24,114 nucleotides of DNA, taken from the NCBI GenBank assembly GCA_038244055.1, contig JBBRTW010000047.1, positions 1 to 24,114 of the forward strand, given 5' to 3'. Shown piece by piece: positions 1-7,759 of this stretch. The notes under the pieces are model-generated. The model was not told the DNA's origin, searched no databases, and saw only the letters and a program-made list of their open reading frames with translations. Within the stretch, counting starts at the first letter, position 1; the number at the start of each line of letters is the position of its first letter. The position numbers were made by a program, and so were the translations under genes. This DNA comes from DASPKW01 sp038244055 (GTDB lineage: Bacteria; Planctomycetota; Phycisphaerae; Tepidisphaerales; Tepidisphaeraceae).

Positions 1-152
1 GGATCGATGTCCTGCCCCTGGCCGGCCGCAGCTTCCATTACAAGCCGCTGGCCACCACCGGCGACAAGGAATCCGGCCAGGTCCTCGGCGAGTACACGCT
101 CGAGCTTCGCAACGAAAACGCCCACGGCCTGATCACGGGCCTGGGCGGGTGA
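1..152 (+). CDS. C-terminal end of a phage capsid-like protein (partial)
   Basis: This is the last 49 codons of a gene that begins before the window, read in the frame starting at base 3 and ending at TGA 150-152. The visible peptide contains GDKESGQVLGEYTLELRNEN and ends in LITGLGG. The pattern of a conserved 'GEYTLE-RNE-AHG' strand near the C-terminus recalls phage major capsid proteins of the DUF5309/SU10-like type. That is recall from family knowledge and not a profile match. The next genes are small and could belong to a head/lysis module, which fits. The stop codon lies at the start of a TGAGTG-rich tract that leads into a 7-bp tandem array. It could instead be an unrelated beta-rich protein. 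Confidence 0.45.
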   Translation, partial: IDVLPLAGRSFHYKPLATTGDKESGQVLGEYTLELRNENAHGLITGLGG

Positions 153-163
153 GTGATGCAGTC

Positions 164-184
164 CTGAGTGCTGAGTGCTGAGTG
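164..184. repeat. Heptamer tandem array, unit CTGAGTG x3
   Basis: Three perfect 7-bp units (164-170, 171-177, 178-184) follow closely after the stop codon of the upstream gene. The unit contains TGA, so the array closes all three forward frames. It runs directly into the inverted repeat starting at 184. Confidence 0.85.
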
Positions 185-254
185 GGGGAGTGGCAGGCGG
201 GAGAGCCGACCACCCACGGCTCTCCCGCCACCAAGGGGGGCACGCCACTCCCCC
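184..254. repeat. Nested perfect inverted repeat
   Basis: The outer arms GGGGGAGTGGC (184-194) and GCCACTCCCCC (244-254) are perfect complements. The inner arms GGCGGGAGAGCCG (196-208) and CGGCTCTCCCGCC (217-229) are also perfect, with an 8-base loop. The 3' side is followed by GCTTTT, so it may act as a transcription terminator after the upstream gene. The two-level arm structure also fits a dispersed REP-like palindrome. I cannot tell which from one copy. Confidence 0.8.
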
Positions 255-289
255 GCTTTTGTTCAACCCAAGATGCAGTCGCCGCTTTA

Positions 290-386
290 AGTTTTTAGTT
301 TTTAGTTTTCGCACCTCCTCACCACTGCCCCGCTTTCATTCATCCCCACCGCCCACCGCCCTCCCTGCCTTAAGTTTTTAGTTTTC
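290..386. repeat. Two heptamer arrays, unit AGTTTTT
   Basis: Array one has AGTTTTT at 290-296 and 297-303, then AGTTTTC at 304-310. Array two has AGTTTTT at 373-379 and AGTTTTC at 380-386. Both arrays are preceded by TTA and end in the same C variant. The spacer between them is C-rich and non-coding. Together with the features at 164-254 they fill the whole gap before the gene starting at 407. I see no separate promoter. Confidence 0.8.
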
Positions 387-406
387 TCCTCACTACCGGA
401 GCCCCC

Positions 407-1069
407 ATGACCTTCTGCACCGACACCGATCTGCTCCACTGGGAGCCCGATCTCCTCGATGATGCCGCCTTCGTCTCCCAGTTCCTCACCACCGGAACCG
501 GCGCGCTGGCCGACAATCTCTTCACCTCCACTTCCGGCGCGGGCTTCGATTCCGCCGCCATTGAGCCGGGCCTGGTGCTCATCCTCAGCGGCGCGCTCGC
601 CGCCACCCTGCCGATCGTCGGCGTCGAGTCGGCCGACGAGCTCCGCGTCTCCGTCCTCTACAACGACATCCTCGGCCAATCCGGCGACGCCGCATCGCCC
701 TTCAACACCCTCGCCGGCGCCGGGCTCACCTACATCATCCGCACCTTCTGGGCCCAGCGCCAGATCGTCAGCGATTTCATCCGCCAGGCCGCGGGTTTGA
801 ACCGGGTCGCGCCCGAAGGCCAGTCCGCCCCGACCATCCTCAACCCCGCCGATCTCCGCCGGGTCTGCGCCCTGGGCACCTTGCAGATGATCTACAGCGC
901 CCTCGCCGCCGCCGCGACCGAACCGGCCCGCCTCAACGCCCGCGCCGATCTCTACGAGCGCCTCTACCGCCGCGCCCTGCGGCAAACCCGCATCGACATC
1001 GACACCGATGGCGATGGCCGGGCCAATACCCGCAAGTCCCTCGGAATCATCAGCTTTTCCCGGGAATAA
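407..1069 (+). CDS. Hypothetical protein, possibly phage structural (head-tail type)
   Basis: The protein has 220 residues and starts at ATG 407, with GGAG at 398-401 five bases upstream. It has no signal peptide or clear membrane helix, although two segments are rich in small hydrophobic residues (about 54-70 and 155-172). The opening 'TDTDLLHWEPDLL' and the helical C-terminal half resemble small phage head-completion or head-tail connector proteins, which often begin with a 'T..DLL..EP.L' helix. A DTDGDGRAN stretch near residue 200 has the spacing of a calcium-binding loop. Its position straight after a capsid-like gene supports a structural role. The family assignment is inference; no catalytic motif is visible. 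Confidence 0.75.
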   Translation: MTFCTDTDLLHWEPDLLDDAAFVSQFLTTGTGALADNLFTSTSGAGFDSAAIEPGLVLILSGALAATLPIVGVESADELRVSVLYNDILGQSGDAASPFNTLAGAGLTYIIRTFWAQRQIVSDFIRQAAGLNRVAPEGQSAPTILNPADLRRVCALGTLQMIYSALAAAATEPARLNARADLYERLYRRALRQTRIDIDTDGDGRANTRKSLGIISFSRE

Positions 1070-1079
1070 TCGAATCGCG

Positions 1080-1238
1080 GGTGCCATGCTTAGACCCGCC
1101 GGCCAGCGGTTCAATTTTGTTGAGTGATGCACTCCGGCGGGGATAAGCATGTCCGTGAATCGCGCCGTCATGCTTATCCCCGCCGATAACACGCTGCTTC
1201 GAAGTGACATCGCCGGCGGCGGGTCTAAGCATGGCACC
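1080..1238. repeat. Four-armed inverted repeat element, 159 bp
   Basis: The outer arms are 21-bp perfect complements (1080-1100 and 1218-1238; core CATGCTTAGACCCGCC). The inner arms are 17-bp perfect complements (1135-1151 and 1169-1185; core CATGCTTATCCCCGCCG). The outer and inner arms are variants of one motif, ATGCTTA followed by two variable bases and CCCGCCG, so the element is two nested pairs of the same word. It fills the gap between two genes and has no coding capacity of its own. It could be a MITE-like or REP-like unit, or a strong RNA structure upstream of the next gene. Confidence 0.85.
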
Positions 1239-1286
1239 GATCACGCCCGATTGACCCTGGCCCCAAGGACATCCAACGGAGGGTTT

Positions 1287-1547
1287 ATGCTTATTCTATC
1301 AGAAGCAATCGATTCCCTGAATCAGTTCACCAGCCTCGGCGCGGCCGGGATCATGGGCGCCATGTGGCTCTGGGAGCGCCGCTCCAGCCGCACCCGCGAG
1401 CAGCAGCTCGACGAATCCCACGCCCGCATCATGGGCGACCGCGTCCAGGTCGATCAGCTCATCGAAGTCGTCAAGAACAACGCCGAAGCCATGACGCGCC
1501 TCTCGGCCACGCAGGAGCAGTTCCTGCGGGAAATGAGCAGGCGGTAG
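1287..1547 (+). CDS. Small one-TM coiled-coil protein, holin-like
   Basis: The protein has 86 residues. ATG 1287 is chosen because GGAGGG (1278-1283) lies just upstream; a longer in-frame start at 1149 would begin inside the palindromic element. Residues 14-30 form one hydrophobic helix (FTSLGAAGIMGAMWLW), followed at once by ERRSSRTR. The rest, to residue 86, is a charged helical region with heptad spacing (DRVQVDQLIEVVKNNAEAMTRL). This layout occurs in small phage membrane proteins and BhlA/holin-like proteins. Placed after putative phage structural genes and before a lipoprotein gene, it could be part of a lysis cassette. That role is inference; it could be any small bitopic membrane protein. 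Confidence 0.7.
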   Translation: MLILSEAIDSLNQFTSLGAAGIMGAMWLWERRSSRTREQQLDESHARIMGDRVQVDQLIEVVKNNAEAMTRLSATQEQFLREMSRR

Positions 1548-1572
1548 GCAGTAGGCGCAAGGCAGTAAGTAA
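1545..1572. repeat. Heptamer array TAGGCAG, starting at a stop codon
   Basis: The 7-bp units are TAGGCAG (1545-1551), TAGGCGC (1552-1558), AAGGCAG (1559-1565) and TAAGTAA (1566-1572). The first three bases are the TAG stop codon of the preceding gene. The following CCACGAAGGCACGAA tract up to about 1590 is also repeat-like. Confidence 0.75.
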
Positions 1573-1623
1573 CCACGAAGGCACGAATTCGCGAAGAAAT
1601 CAAATTGCGGAAAGGAGATCGTG

Positions 1624-2223
1624 ATGCGGCGATTTATTTTACTGGATTTGTTGTTGAGGGACTGGCCAACAAGAGCGAGAACCTGTTTGACTCCCTCTCC
1701 CACTCACTCCCTCTCCTGTACTCGGGAGAGGGCGGGGGTGAGGGGTCCGCGGCATTGGGTGTCCCTCAACCGATTGCGCGCCACCGCCGTCTTCGCCGTG
1801 GCTTTGTTTGGCCTTTTATGCTCGGGCTGCGCCGCCTACACCCGCGCTGAGGTCGGCCTGGCCGAGCAGGCCCGCAAGGGCGTCGCGCTCTGGGCCGCGC
1901 GCGAAGAGGCCCACGCATCCGAAACCACCCGGCAGTTCACCACGAGGCGCAAAGCCCTCGATGATGCCTTCGACGCCGATGTGAAATCGCGCAGCGCGGC
2001 CGGCGCGATCGACTCGGCCTGGGTCATCGAGTCGCGCAAGGGGTACGCCATCGGCGTCGATGCGATCGCCCGCGCCGAGCTGGCCGCCAGGCAGGCCGAT
2101 GAAACCGCCAAAGCCAACGCCGCCGCCACGGACCTTGCCCTGCAAAAACTCCTCTGGCTCGAATCGATGCGCCTCGATCTGGAAACCCTCTTCACGAAAG
2201 GACTGATCCATGGACAGCAATGA
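1624..2223 (+). CDS. Lipoprotein with helical mature domain; N-terminus carries a dispersed repeat
   Basis: The reading frame opens at GTG 1621/ATG 1624 after a strong AAAGGAG (1611-1617). A typical lipoprotein signal only appears later: from GTG 1759 the peptide is VSLNRLRATAVFAVALFGLL-CSGC, with the lipidation Cys as residue 24 from that codon. Between the two lies an in-frame copy of a 39-bp palindromic repeat (1706-1744). Either translation starts at 1624 and carries an unusual 45-residue leader before the signal peptide, or the working start is GTG 1759 and the good ribosome site was separated from it by the insertion. The mature part is Ala-rich, charged and helical. In a phage context it could be an outer-membrane spanin-type lipoprotein, but this is speculative. 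Confidence 0.7.
   Translation: MRRFILLDLLLRDWPTRARTCLTPSPTHSLSCTRERAGVRGPRHWVSLNRLRATAVFAVALFGLLCSGCAAYTRAEVGLAEQARKGVALWAAREEAHASETTRQFTTRRKALDDAFDADVKSRSAAGAIDSAWVIESRKGYAIGVDAIARAELAARQADETAKANAAATDLALQKLLWLESMRLDLETLFTKGLIHGQQ
1706..1744 (+). repeat. 39-bp palindromic repeat, copy 1 (inside the lipoprotein frame)
   Basis: The 39 bases are identical to the reverse complement of 4554-4592. The core CCTCTCC-TGTACTCG-GGAGAGG forms a stem-loop. In this copy the repeat is translated in frame in the lipoprotein N-terminal region as part of SLSCTRERAGVRG. Confidence 0.9.
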
Positions 2224-2479
2224 AACCATCCCCGCCATTCGCAAGCAGGTCGAAGAAGCCGCGGGCCTGGAGTGGGCTCAATTCGAGGCCCGCCACCCCG
2301 CGCTGGCGGCTGTGCTGGATCAGGACCTGGTCATCCAGGTGACCACCGCGCGGCTGGCCGATGATCCGGATTTCCAGAAGGCGCTGAACGATGCCGCCGC
2401 CGCCGGATTGGGCGCGCAGGCTTTGCGGGACCTGCTCCGCGGCGAGGTGAGGATGTGGCTGGAAAAGCTGCTGGCGTGA
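2210..2479 (+). CDS. Small helical protein of unknown function
   Basis: The protein has 89 residues and starts at ATG 2210, so it overlaps the end of the lipoprotein gene by 14 bases, which suggests translational coupling. It is acidic and Ala/Leu-rich, predicted to be helical throughout (QVEEAAGLEWAQFEARHPALAAVL; DDPDFQKALNDAAAAGLGAQALRDLL), with no signal peptide or membrane segment. I recognise no family motif. It is the last gene of the run before a large palindromic element. A role with the lipoprotein and the one-TM protein is plausible from gene order only. Confidence 0.7.
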   Translation: MDSNETIPAIRKQVEEAAGLEWAQFEARHPALAAVLDQDLVIQVTTARLADDPDFQKALNDAAAAGLGAQALRDLLRGEVRMWLEKLLA

Positions 2480-2525
2480 GAGCGCCCGGCCGCGCAGGCG
2501 ATCGTGTTGATTTCAAATGTGCCCC

Positions 2526-2697
2526 AGGGTCAGGAGCCTCTCACCCGATGTGCTGATTCGCATAGCGGCGTGCCGAGGCTCCTGACCCTTTTTGCTCGCT
2601 ATCAAAATACGCGTGACTTGGAGCGAGGCAGAAAGGGTCAGGAGCCGGGGAGCGGTGATCAACTTGGTTGCACCGCTGGTGGCCGGCTCCTGACCCT
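2526..2697. repeat. BIME-like double palindrome, possible terminator
   Basis: The word GGGTCAGGAGCC occurs four times in alternating orientation. Hairpin one pairs 2526-2540 with 2575-2589 (15 bp perfect) and is followed by TTTT, like an intrinsic terminator. Hairpin two pairs 2634-2648 with 2683-2697 (15 bp perfect) and has an inner stem, 2651-2657 with 2671-2677. A third, competing pairing joins 2577-2600 to about 2624-2646 with one mismatch and one bulge. The arrangement matches the paired REP units (BIMEs) linked to Y1/RAYT transposases in other bacteria. No such transposase gene lies in this window. Confidence 0.85.
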
Positions 2698-2719
2698 GGG
2701 AAACTCGTAACGGACTGCG

Positions 2720-2760
2720 CTTGGGCGGGACGCCCAAGTCACGGGGACATTACAGTGACA

Positions 2761-2764
<4 letters not shown>
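2720..2764. repeat. Small hairpin and GACATTAC direct repeat overlapping a stop codon
   Basis: CTTGGGCG (2720-2727) and CGCCCAAG (2731-2738) form an 8-bp stem with a 3-base loop. Two GACATTAC units follow at 2746-2753 and 2757-2764. The second contains the TTA (2761-2763) that is the TAA stop of the minus-strand oxidoreductase gene, so the repeat tract reaches exactly to the gene end. Confidence 0.7.
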
Positions 2765-4143
<1,379 letters not shown>

Positions 4144-4666
4144 GGAGATCTCCTGGCGCATGGCTGGTTGGGATGAGGCGAGTCGATCGACATCCGGCCC
4201 GTACCGGAGTCTCGAGCAAGCGCGGGATTATACAGAAGAGCCGCGCCGATGTTTCGGGAAAAACGTCACGCGCCAAAGATTTCGTCGTCAATTCGCTTGG
4301 ATTAGTCGCAGGGCTTGTCAGGTATGTCGCATAAACCGTCATGCGCGAATTCACTGGAAGGAATTCGCCACAGAGATAAGAATTTAGCCACAGATGTTCA
4401 CAGATGGGCACGGATGAAGAGGAGAGGGGAGTTGTTCATTACCCGGGCGCTCGTCGTGGTATTGCGTTGGCATCGGCGTTTGGCTTTTCATTATGCGTTT
4501 CTGAAAGTCTCCTGGATTGTCGGGTGAGGTGAAGGAACACAACTCTGCGTTCGCCCTCACCCCCGCCCTCTCCCGAGTACAGGAGAGGGAGTAGTTCATT
4601 CGTCTTGTCTGTGGCGGATGGTTTGCCCTGTCATTATGCCCCCTCCATCGCGTATAAATACTCACG
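4144..4666. other. Gene-poor gap with dispersed repeats
   Basis: I see no convincing gene in this 523-bp stretch between two divergently read genes. It holds a decamer-type repeat, CACAGATGTT-CACAGATGGG-CACGGATGAA, at about 4392-4421, preceded by another CCACAGA. It also holds the 39-bp palindrome at 4554-4592. The words GGGGAGTTGTTCATT (about 4425-4440) and GGGAGTAGTTCATT (about 4587-4600) are similar and may mark the edges of related units. Promoters for the flanking genes should lie here, but no clear -35/-10 pair stands out. Confidence 0.6.
4554..4592 (-). repeat. 39-bp palindromic repeat, copy 2
   Basis: This is the exact reverse complement of 1706-1744, including the same loop. Here it lies in non-coding DNA about 75 bp upstream of the ATPase gene. 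The hairpin core is CCTCTCC-CGAGTACA-GGAGAGG. Confidence 0.9.
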
Positions 4667-5623
4667 ATGTCCACCGTGCAGATTCAAGGCGTCACACTCC
4701 ACCTCTCCCACTCGCACAAGGTCGAATCCCAATGGATCGGCCAGAAGGAGATTCTCAAACAGCTTCTGGCCTGCTGGCTCACAGTGGATGAGAAGGATCT
4801 GCCGCTCACGCCGCGCCTGATTGGCTCGCCGGGAATCGGCAAGACGACACTGGGCATGTCCGGGGCGCTGGTGCGGAAGCAGGAGTTATTCATCTACCAA
4901 TGCACGGCCGACACCCGGCCGGAGGATCTGCTGGTTACGCCGGTGCTGGCCGAGAGCGGCAAGATCGCCTACCACGCCTCGGGGCTGGTGACCGCGATGC
5001 TCACCGGCGGGGTCTGCGTGCTGGATGAGGGGAACCGGATGAACGAAAAATCCTGGGCCAGCCTGGCGCCGCTGCTGGATCATCGGCGGTATGTGGAATC
5101 GATCGTGGCCGGGATCACGATTACGGCCCATCGCGATTTCCGCTGCGCCGTGACGATGAACCAGGATGATTCAACCTACGAAATCCCCGACTACATCCTC
5201 AGCCGGTTGCAACCGACGCTCAAACTCGGCTTCCCCAATCGCCGCGATGAGAAGGCGATCCTCAAATATCATTTGCCCTTCGCGGAGGATCAGTTGCTGG
5301 AGATGACGGTGGAGTTCTTGCAGCAGGCGCACGGGCTGAAACTCGATTTCTCCCCGCGCGATGGGGTGAACATGCTGCGGTATGCGATCAAGCGGATGGC
5401 CCAGGACCCGGCCCACCCCGTCTCGCGCGATCAGGCGTGGAAAGAAGCACTCACCTCCTGCCTGGGCGATGATGCAGTTGACCTCGACCGTCTCTCCAAG
5501 AAGAAATCCCAGTCCTTAGGCGGCGAATTCACGCCGATGGGATTAGGCGATTTCTTCCACAACCCCGAAGACCCCCTCCATCCGGATAATGCGGAGGATG
5601 AAGAGGAGGAGAATGACGAATGA
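4667..5623 (+). CDS. MoxR-like AAA+ ATPase
   Basis: The protein has 318 residues and is cytoplasmic. It should bind and hydrolyse ATP as a ring-forming chaperone acting on a partner encoded nearby. Walker A GSPGIGKT is at 53-60, Walker B VCVLDEGNR at 116-124, and a sensor-1 Asn at about 165 (AVTMNQDD). The 'SRLQP' segment after it is the expected arginine-finger region, followed by a helical lid. The tail is very acidic and ends NDE. These features fit the MoxR/AAA_5 group. No ribosome site is obvious before ATG 4667. The stop codon lies inside a GAATGAC heptamer array. MoxR proteins usually work with VWA-domain proteins; none is visible here, and the next gene is the likely partner. Confidence 0.92.
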   Translation: MSTVQIQGVTLHLSHSHKVESQWIGQKEILKQLLACWLTVDEKDLPLTPRLIGSPGIGKTTLGMSGALVRKQELFIYQCTADTRPEDLLVTPVLAESGKIAYHASGLVTAMLTGGVCVLDEGNRMNEKSWASLAPLLDHRRYVESIVAGITITAHRDFRCAVTMNQDDSTYEIPDYILSRLQPTLKLGFPNRRDEKAILKYHLPFAEDQLLEMTVEFLQQAHGLKLDFSPRDGVNMLRYAIKRMAQDPAHPVSRDQAWKEALTSCLGDDAVDLDRLSKKKSQSLGGEFTPMGLGDFFHNPEDPLHPDNAEDEEEENDE

Positions 5624-5701
5624 CGAAATCCGAATGGCGAATCAACTCCCAATGAGAAGGAATGAATTGGTCATTGGGTTTTTCCTCTTGATTCGTCATT
5701 C
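5611..5701. repeat. GAATGAC heptamer array and hairpin at the ATPase stop codon
   Basis: The units GAATGAC (5611-5617), GAATGAC (5618-5624), GAAATCC (5625-5631), GAATGGC (5632-5638) and GAATCAA (5639-5645) are in strict 7-bp register. The array starts inside the coding region; its TGA (5621-5623) is the stop. ATTCGTCATTC at 5691-5701 is the reverse complement of 5611-5621. Between them CCCAATGA (5648-5655) pairs with TCATTGGG (5671-5678), followed by TTTTT (5679-5683). The hairpin could terminate or attenuate transcription before the next gene. Confidence 0.8.
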
Positions 5702-5727
5702 TGGTTTCTCAATTCGGAATTGAGTCC

Positions 5728-7692
5728 ATGCCCCACGCTCTTCTCAAATTCTCCCATCGCATCACCGCGATCCCCGTCGTCTACGGCTCGGGCGATTTCG
5801 CGGTTGAAGTGCGCCGGATCATGCTGGCGGATAAGTACGATTGCCTCGCCGTTCCCCTGCCGCCCTCGTTCAAGCGATCCATCGAAGAGGCGATCCAGGC
5901 GCTCCCCGTTGTGACCGTTGTCGTTCAGAACGAGCCGACGGATTATGAATCATCCGATGAAGCGCCCGCGATGCTGAACTACGTCCCCATCGACCCCTGC
6001 CAGCCGATTATCTCGGCCATCCGCGTCGCCATGGGCGAGCGCATGACCCGGCACTACATCGATCTCGAAGTCGAGCATTTCGAGCCTTATGGCTATCCCT
6101 TTCCCGATCCGTATGCGCTCAAGACGTTGCCGCTGGAGAAGTTCGTGGCCGCCACGCTCCCGGCCATCCCGCGCCTGCCCGAAGGCCAGCCCCGCCAGCG
6201 CATCGCCCGCATGGCCCGCCGGCTAATCGAGCTTGAAAAACGGTATAAGGCGATCCTCTTCCCCTGCTCGCTCCTCGACTGGCCCTGGCTCCGCGAAGCG
6301 TACAACGCGCTGAAAGCGCCGGATCAAGGCGCCCAACAATTCGACGTCGACGCCGACGAATCCAATCCGCAATCCGCAATCCGCAATCCACAATCCGCCC
6401 ACAATCCGCAATCCGCAATCGACATTCCGCAATCAGAAGACGCCGAAGTCGAATCGCCCGACATCTACCAGCCCAACGAAAAACAGCTCCTCTTCTGCCT
6501 CGGCGAGCTTCCTTTCATCACCGGCCTGTACGAACAGGCCCGCGCGGAACTGGATGATGATGAGAATCTCTCCATCGATGGCATCAAGGACCTTCTCATC
6601 GTCGCCCGCGAGAAATACAAGGAAGACCTCAAAAAACAGGCCCGGCCGATCACGCCCAAGACTCTCGCGCTGCTCCTCAAGTACGTCCGCAACCTGTCGC
6701 TGGTCGAGCGCCGCCTGACGCCCGATCTCTACACGCTGGTCATCGGCGCTCAGCAATTCGCCGGCGACAACTACGCGCTGCATGTCGTCGAGACTTCGGG
6801 CAGCTATCCCTTCAACGGCAAGACCGAGTATCAATCCGTCTCCCTGGGCATCGATCAGATTCGCCTCCCCGATGGAACGATCGCCACTTCGAAGAATCGC
6901 CTGGCCGGCCCGCCGCTGGTCTGGCGCGGGCTGGAGCTGAAAAAGCGCCCCGACCGCTCGCAGCAGAGGCAGTGGCAGATGCGCTGGAACCCTTTCCGAC
7001 AATGCTCCTGGCCGCCGGAGGATGTCGCCATCGAACGCTTCCGCACGCACACGTTCGAGAAAGCCCAGCAAATCATCGGACAGGATCTCGCCCGCGTCGA
7101 GAAATTCACCACCAGCGTGCAGGATGGCATCGACATCCGCGAGACCCTCCGCAACTGGCACACGGGCGATCTCTACGTCAAGATCTTTCCCCCCAATCGC
7201 GGCAGCATCGACAGCGTCGTCATGCTCTTCGATTCACCGGCCGACCCGCGCGAGTATCCTTACCGCGTCACCTGGCTGCACGAACACGAGGAGGAAAGCA
7301 CGCTGGCCTTCTTCGCCACCGACTGGCGCAAGAACGTCCTCGGCCCCGGCATCGCCCAATCGATCTATGGCGGATGCCTGCTGATCTTCCCCCCCATCCC
7401 CGGCGGCATCGGCGACATCTGGCACGAGCCGTTCTTCGATCAGGCCGACACGATGGAAGAAAGGCTCCTCATGGCCGCGTGTTTTTTCACGCGCGAAAAA
7501 CATATCGCCCTGATGAGCGCCTCCCCGCCCGGGGCCGCCTGGCGGAAGATCGCCAAAACCTTCGGCAAGAAGATCGTCCATCTGCCGCTATCGCATTTCT
7601 CGGGCAGCACGGTGCAGCAACTGCGGATCGTGCATGTGCTCAATGGGCATCAGGTGAGGAGTTATGCGGCGGAGTTTATTCGCAAAGCGTGA
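5728..7692 (+). CDS. Unrecognised 654-residue protein, probable partner of the MoxR ATPase
   Basis: I do not recognise a family with confidence. The protein is soluble, with no signal peptide or membrane helix. The first 70 residues read as alternating strands and helices (VVYGSGDFAVEVRRIM-ADKYDCLAVPLP), reminiscent of the TraB/ChaN-like fold seen in DUF5682 proteins that co-occur with MoxR genes, but this is weak. A middle helical part (about 235-345) is followed by a mixed C-terminal domain with GSIDSVVMLFDSP, HEHEEESTLAFFATDW and SIYGGCLLIFPPIPGG. Residues 213-236 are an insertion encoded by CAATCCG heptamers (NPQSAIR-NPQSAH-NPQSAI). ATG 5728 is the first start after the repeat gap and lacks a clear ribosome site. 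Same-strand position 104 bp after the ATPase suggests shared function. Confidence 0.85.
   Translation: MPHALLKFSHRITAIPVVYGSGDFAVEVRRIMLADKYDCLAVPLPPSFKRSIEEAIQALPVVTVVVQNEPTDYESSDEAPAMLNYVPIDPCQPIISAIRVAMGERMTRHYIDLEVEHFEPYGYPFPDPYALKTLPLEKFVAATLPAIPRLPEGQPRQRIARMARRLIELEKRYKAILFPCSLLDWPWLREAYNALKAPDQGAQQFDVDADESNPQSAIRNPQSAHNPQSAIDIPQSEDAEVESPDIYQPNEKQLLFCLGELPFITGLYEQARAELDDDENLSIDGIKDLLIVAREKYKEDLKKQARPITPKTLALLLKYVRNLSLVERRLTPDLYTLVIGAQQFAGDNYALHVVETSGSYPFNGKTEYQSVSLGIDQIRLPDGTIATSKNRLAGPPLVWRGLELKKRPDRSQQRQWQMRWNPFRQCSWPPEDVAIERFRTHTFEKAQQIIGQDLARVEKFTTSVQDGIDIRETLRNWHTGDLYVKIFPPNRGSIDSVVMLFDSPADPREYPYRVTWLHEHEEESTLAFFATDWRKNVLGPGIAQSIYGGCLLIFPPIPGGIGDIWHEPFFDQADTMEERLLMAACFFTREKHIALMSASPPGAAWRKIAKTFGKKIVHLPLSHFSGSTVQQLRIVHVLNGHQVRSYAAEFIRKA
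6363..6434. repeat. Intragenic heptamer array, unit CAATCCG/CGCAATC
   Basis: About nine CAATCCG-type units with two small interruptions lie inside the 654-residue protein gene. The unit is stop-free on both strands, so 21 bp gives a 7-residue period: NPQSAIR, NPQSAH, NPQSAI, then a diverged IPQS. The flanking protein is ordinary sequence, which points to an in-frame insertion or expansion in a linker. Confidence 0.9.
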
Positions 7693-7759
7693 ACGATACC
7701 GGAGGGTGAATAAAAGAATTGTTGCTGAAAATCCCCGCGCAGGTTGGTAAAATGATTTC

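Noticed and set aside
302..1237. Long minus-strand open frame of 311 codons
   Set aside because: It lies opposite the better-supported gene at 407-1069 and is low-complexity Gly/Glu/Ala with no start signal or family pattern; a GC-rich shadow.
4315..4527. 70-codon open frame in the gap before the ATPase gene
   Set aside because: It runs through the CACAGATG repeat tract, has no ribosome site and no protein-like pattern.
6363..6434. CRISPR-like short repeats
   Set aside because: The repeats are 7 bp with no spacers, and no cas genes are present.
7722..7753. Possible promoter TTGCTG / TAAAAT before the small acidic protein gene
   Set aside because: The spacing is 20 bp and the -10 box is only six bases from the ATG, so it is not a convincing sigma-70 promoter.
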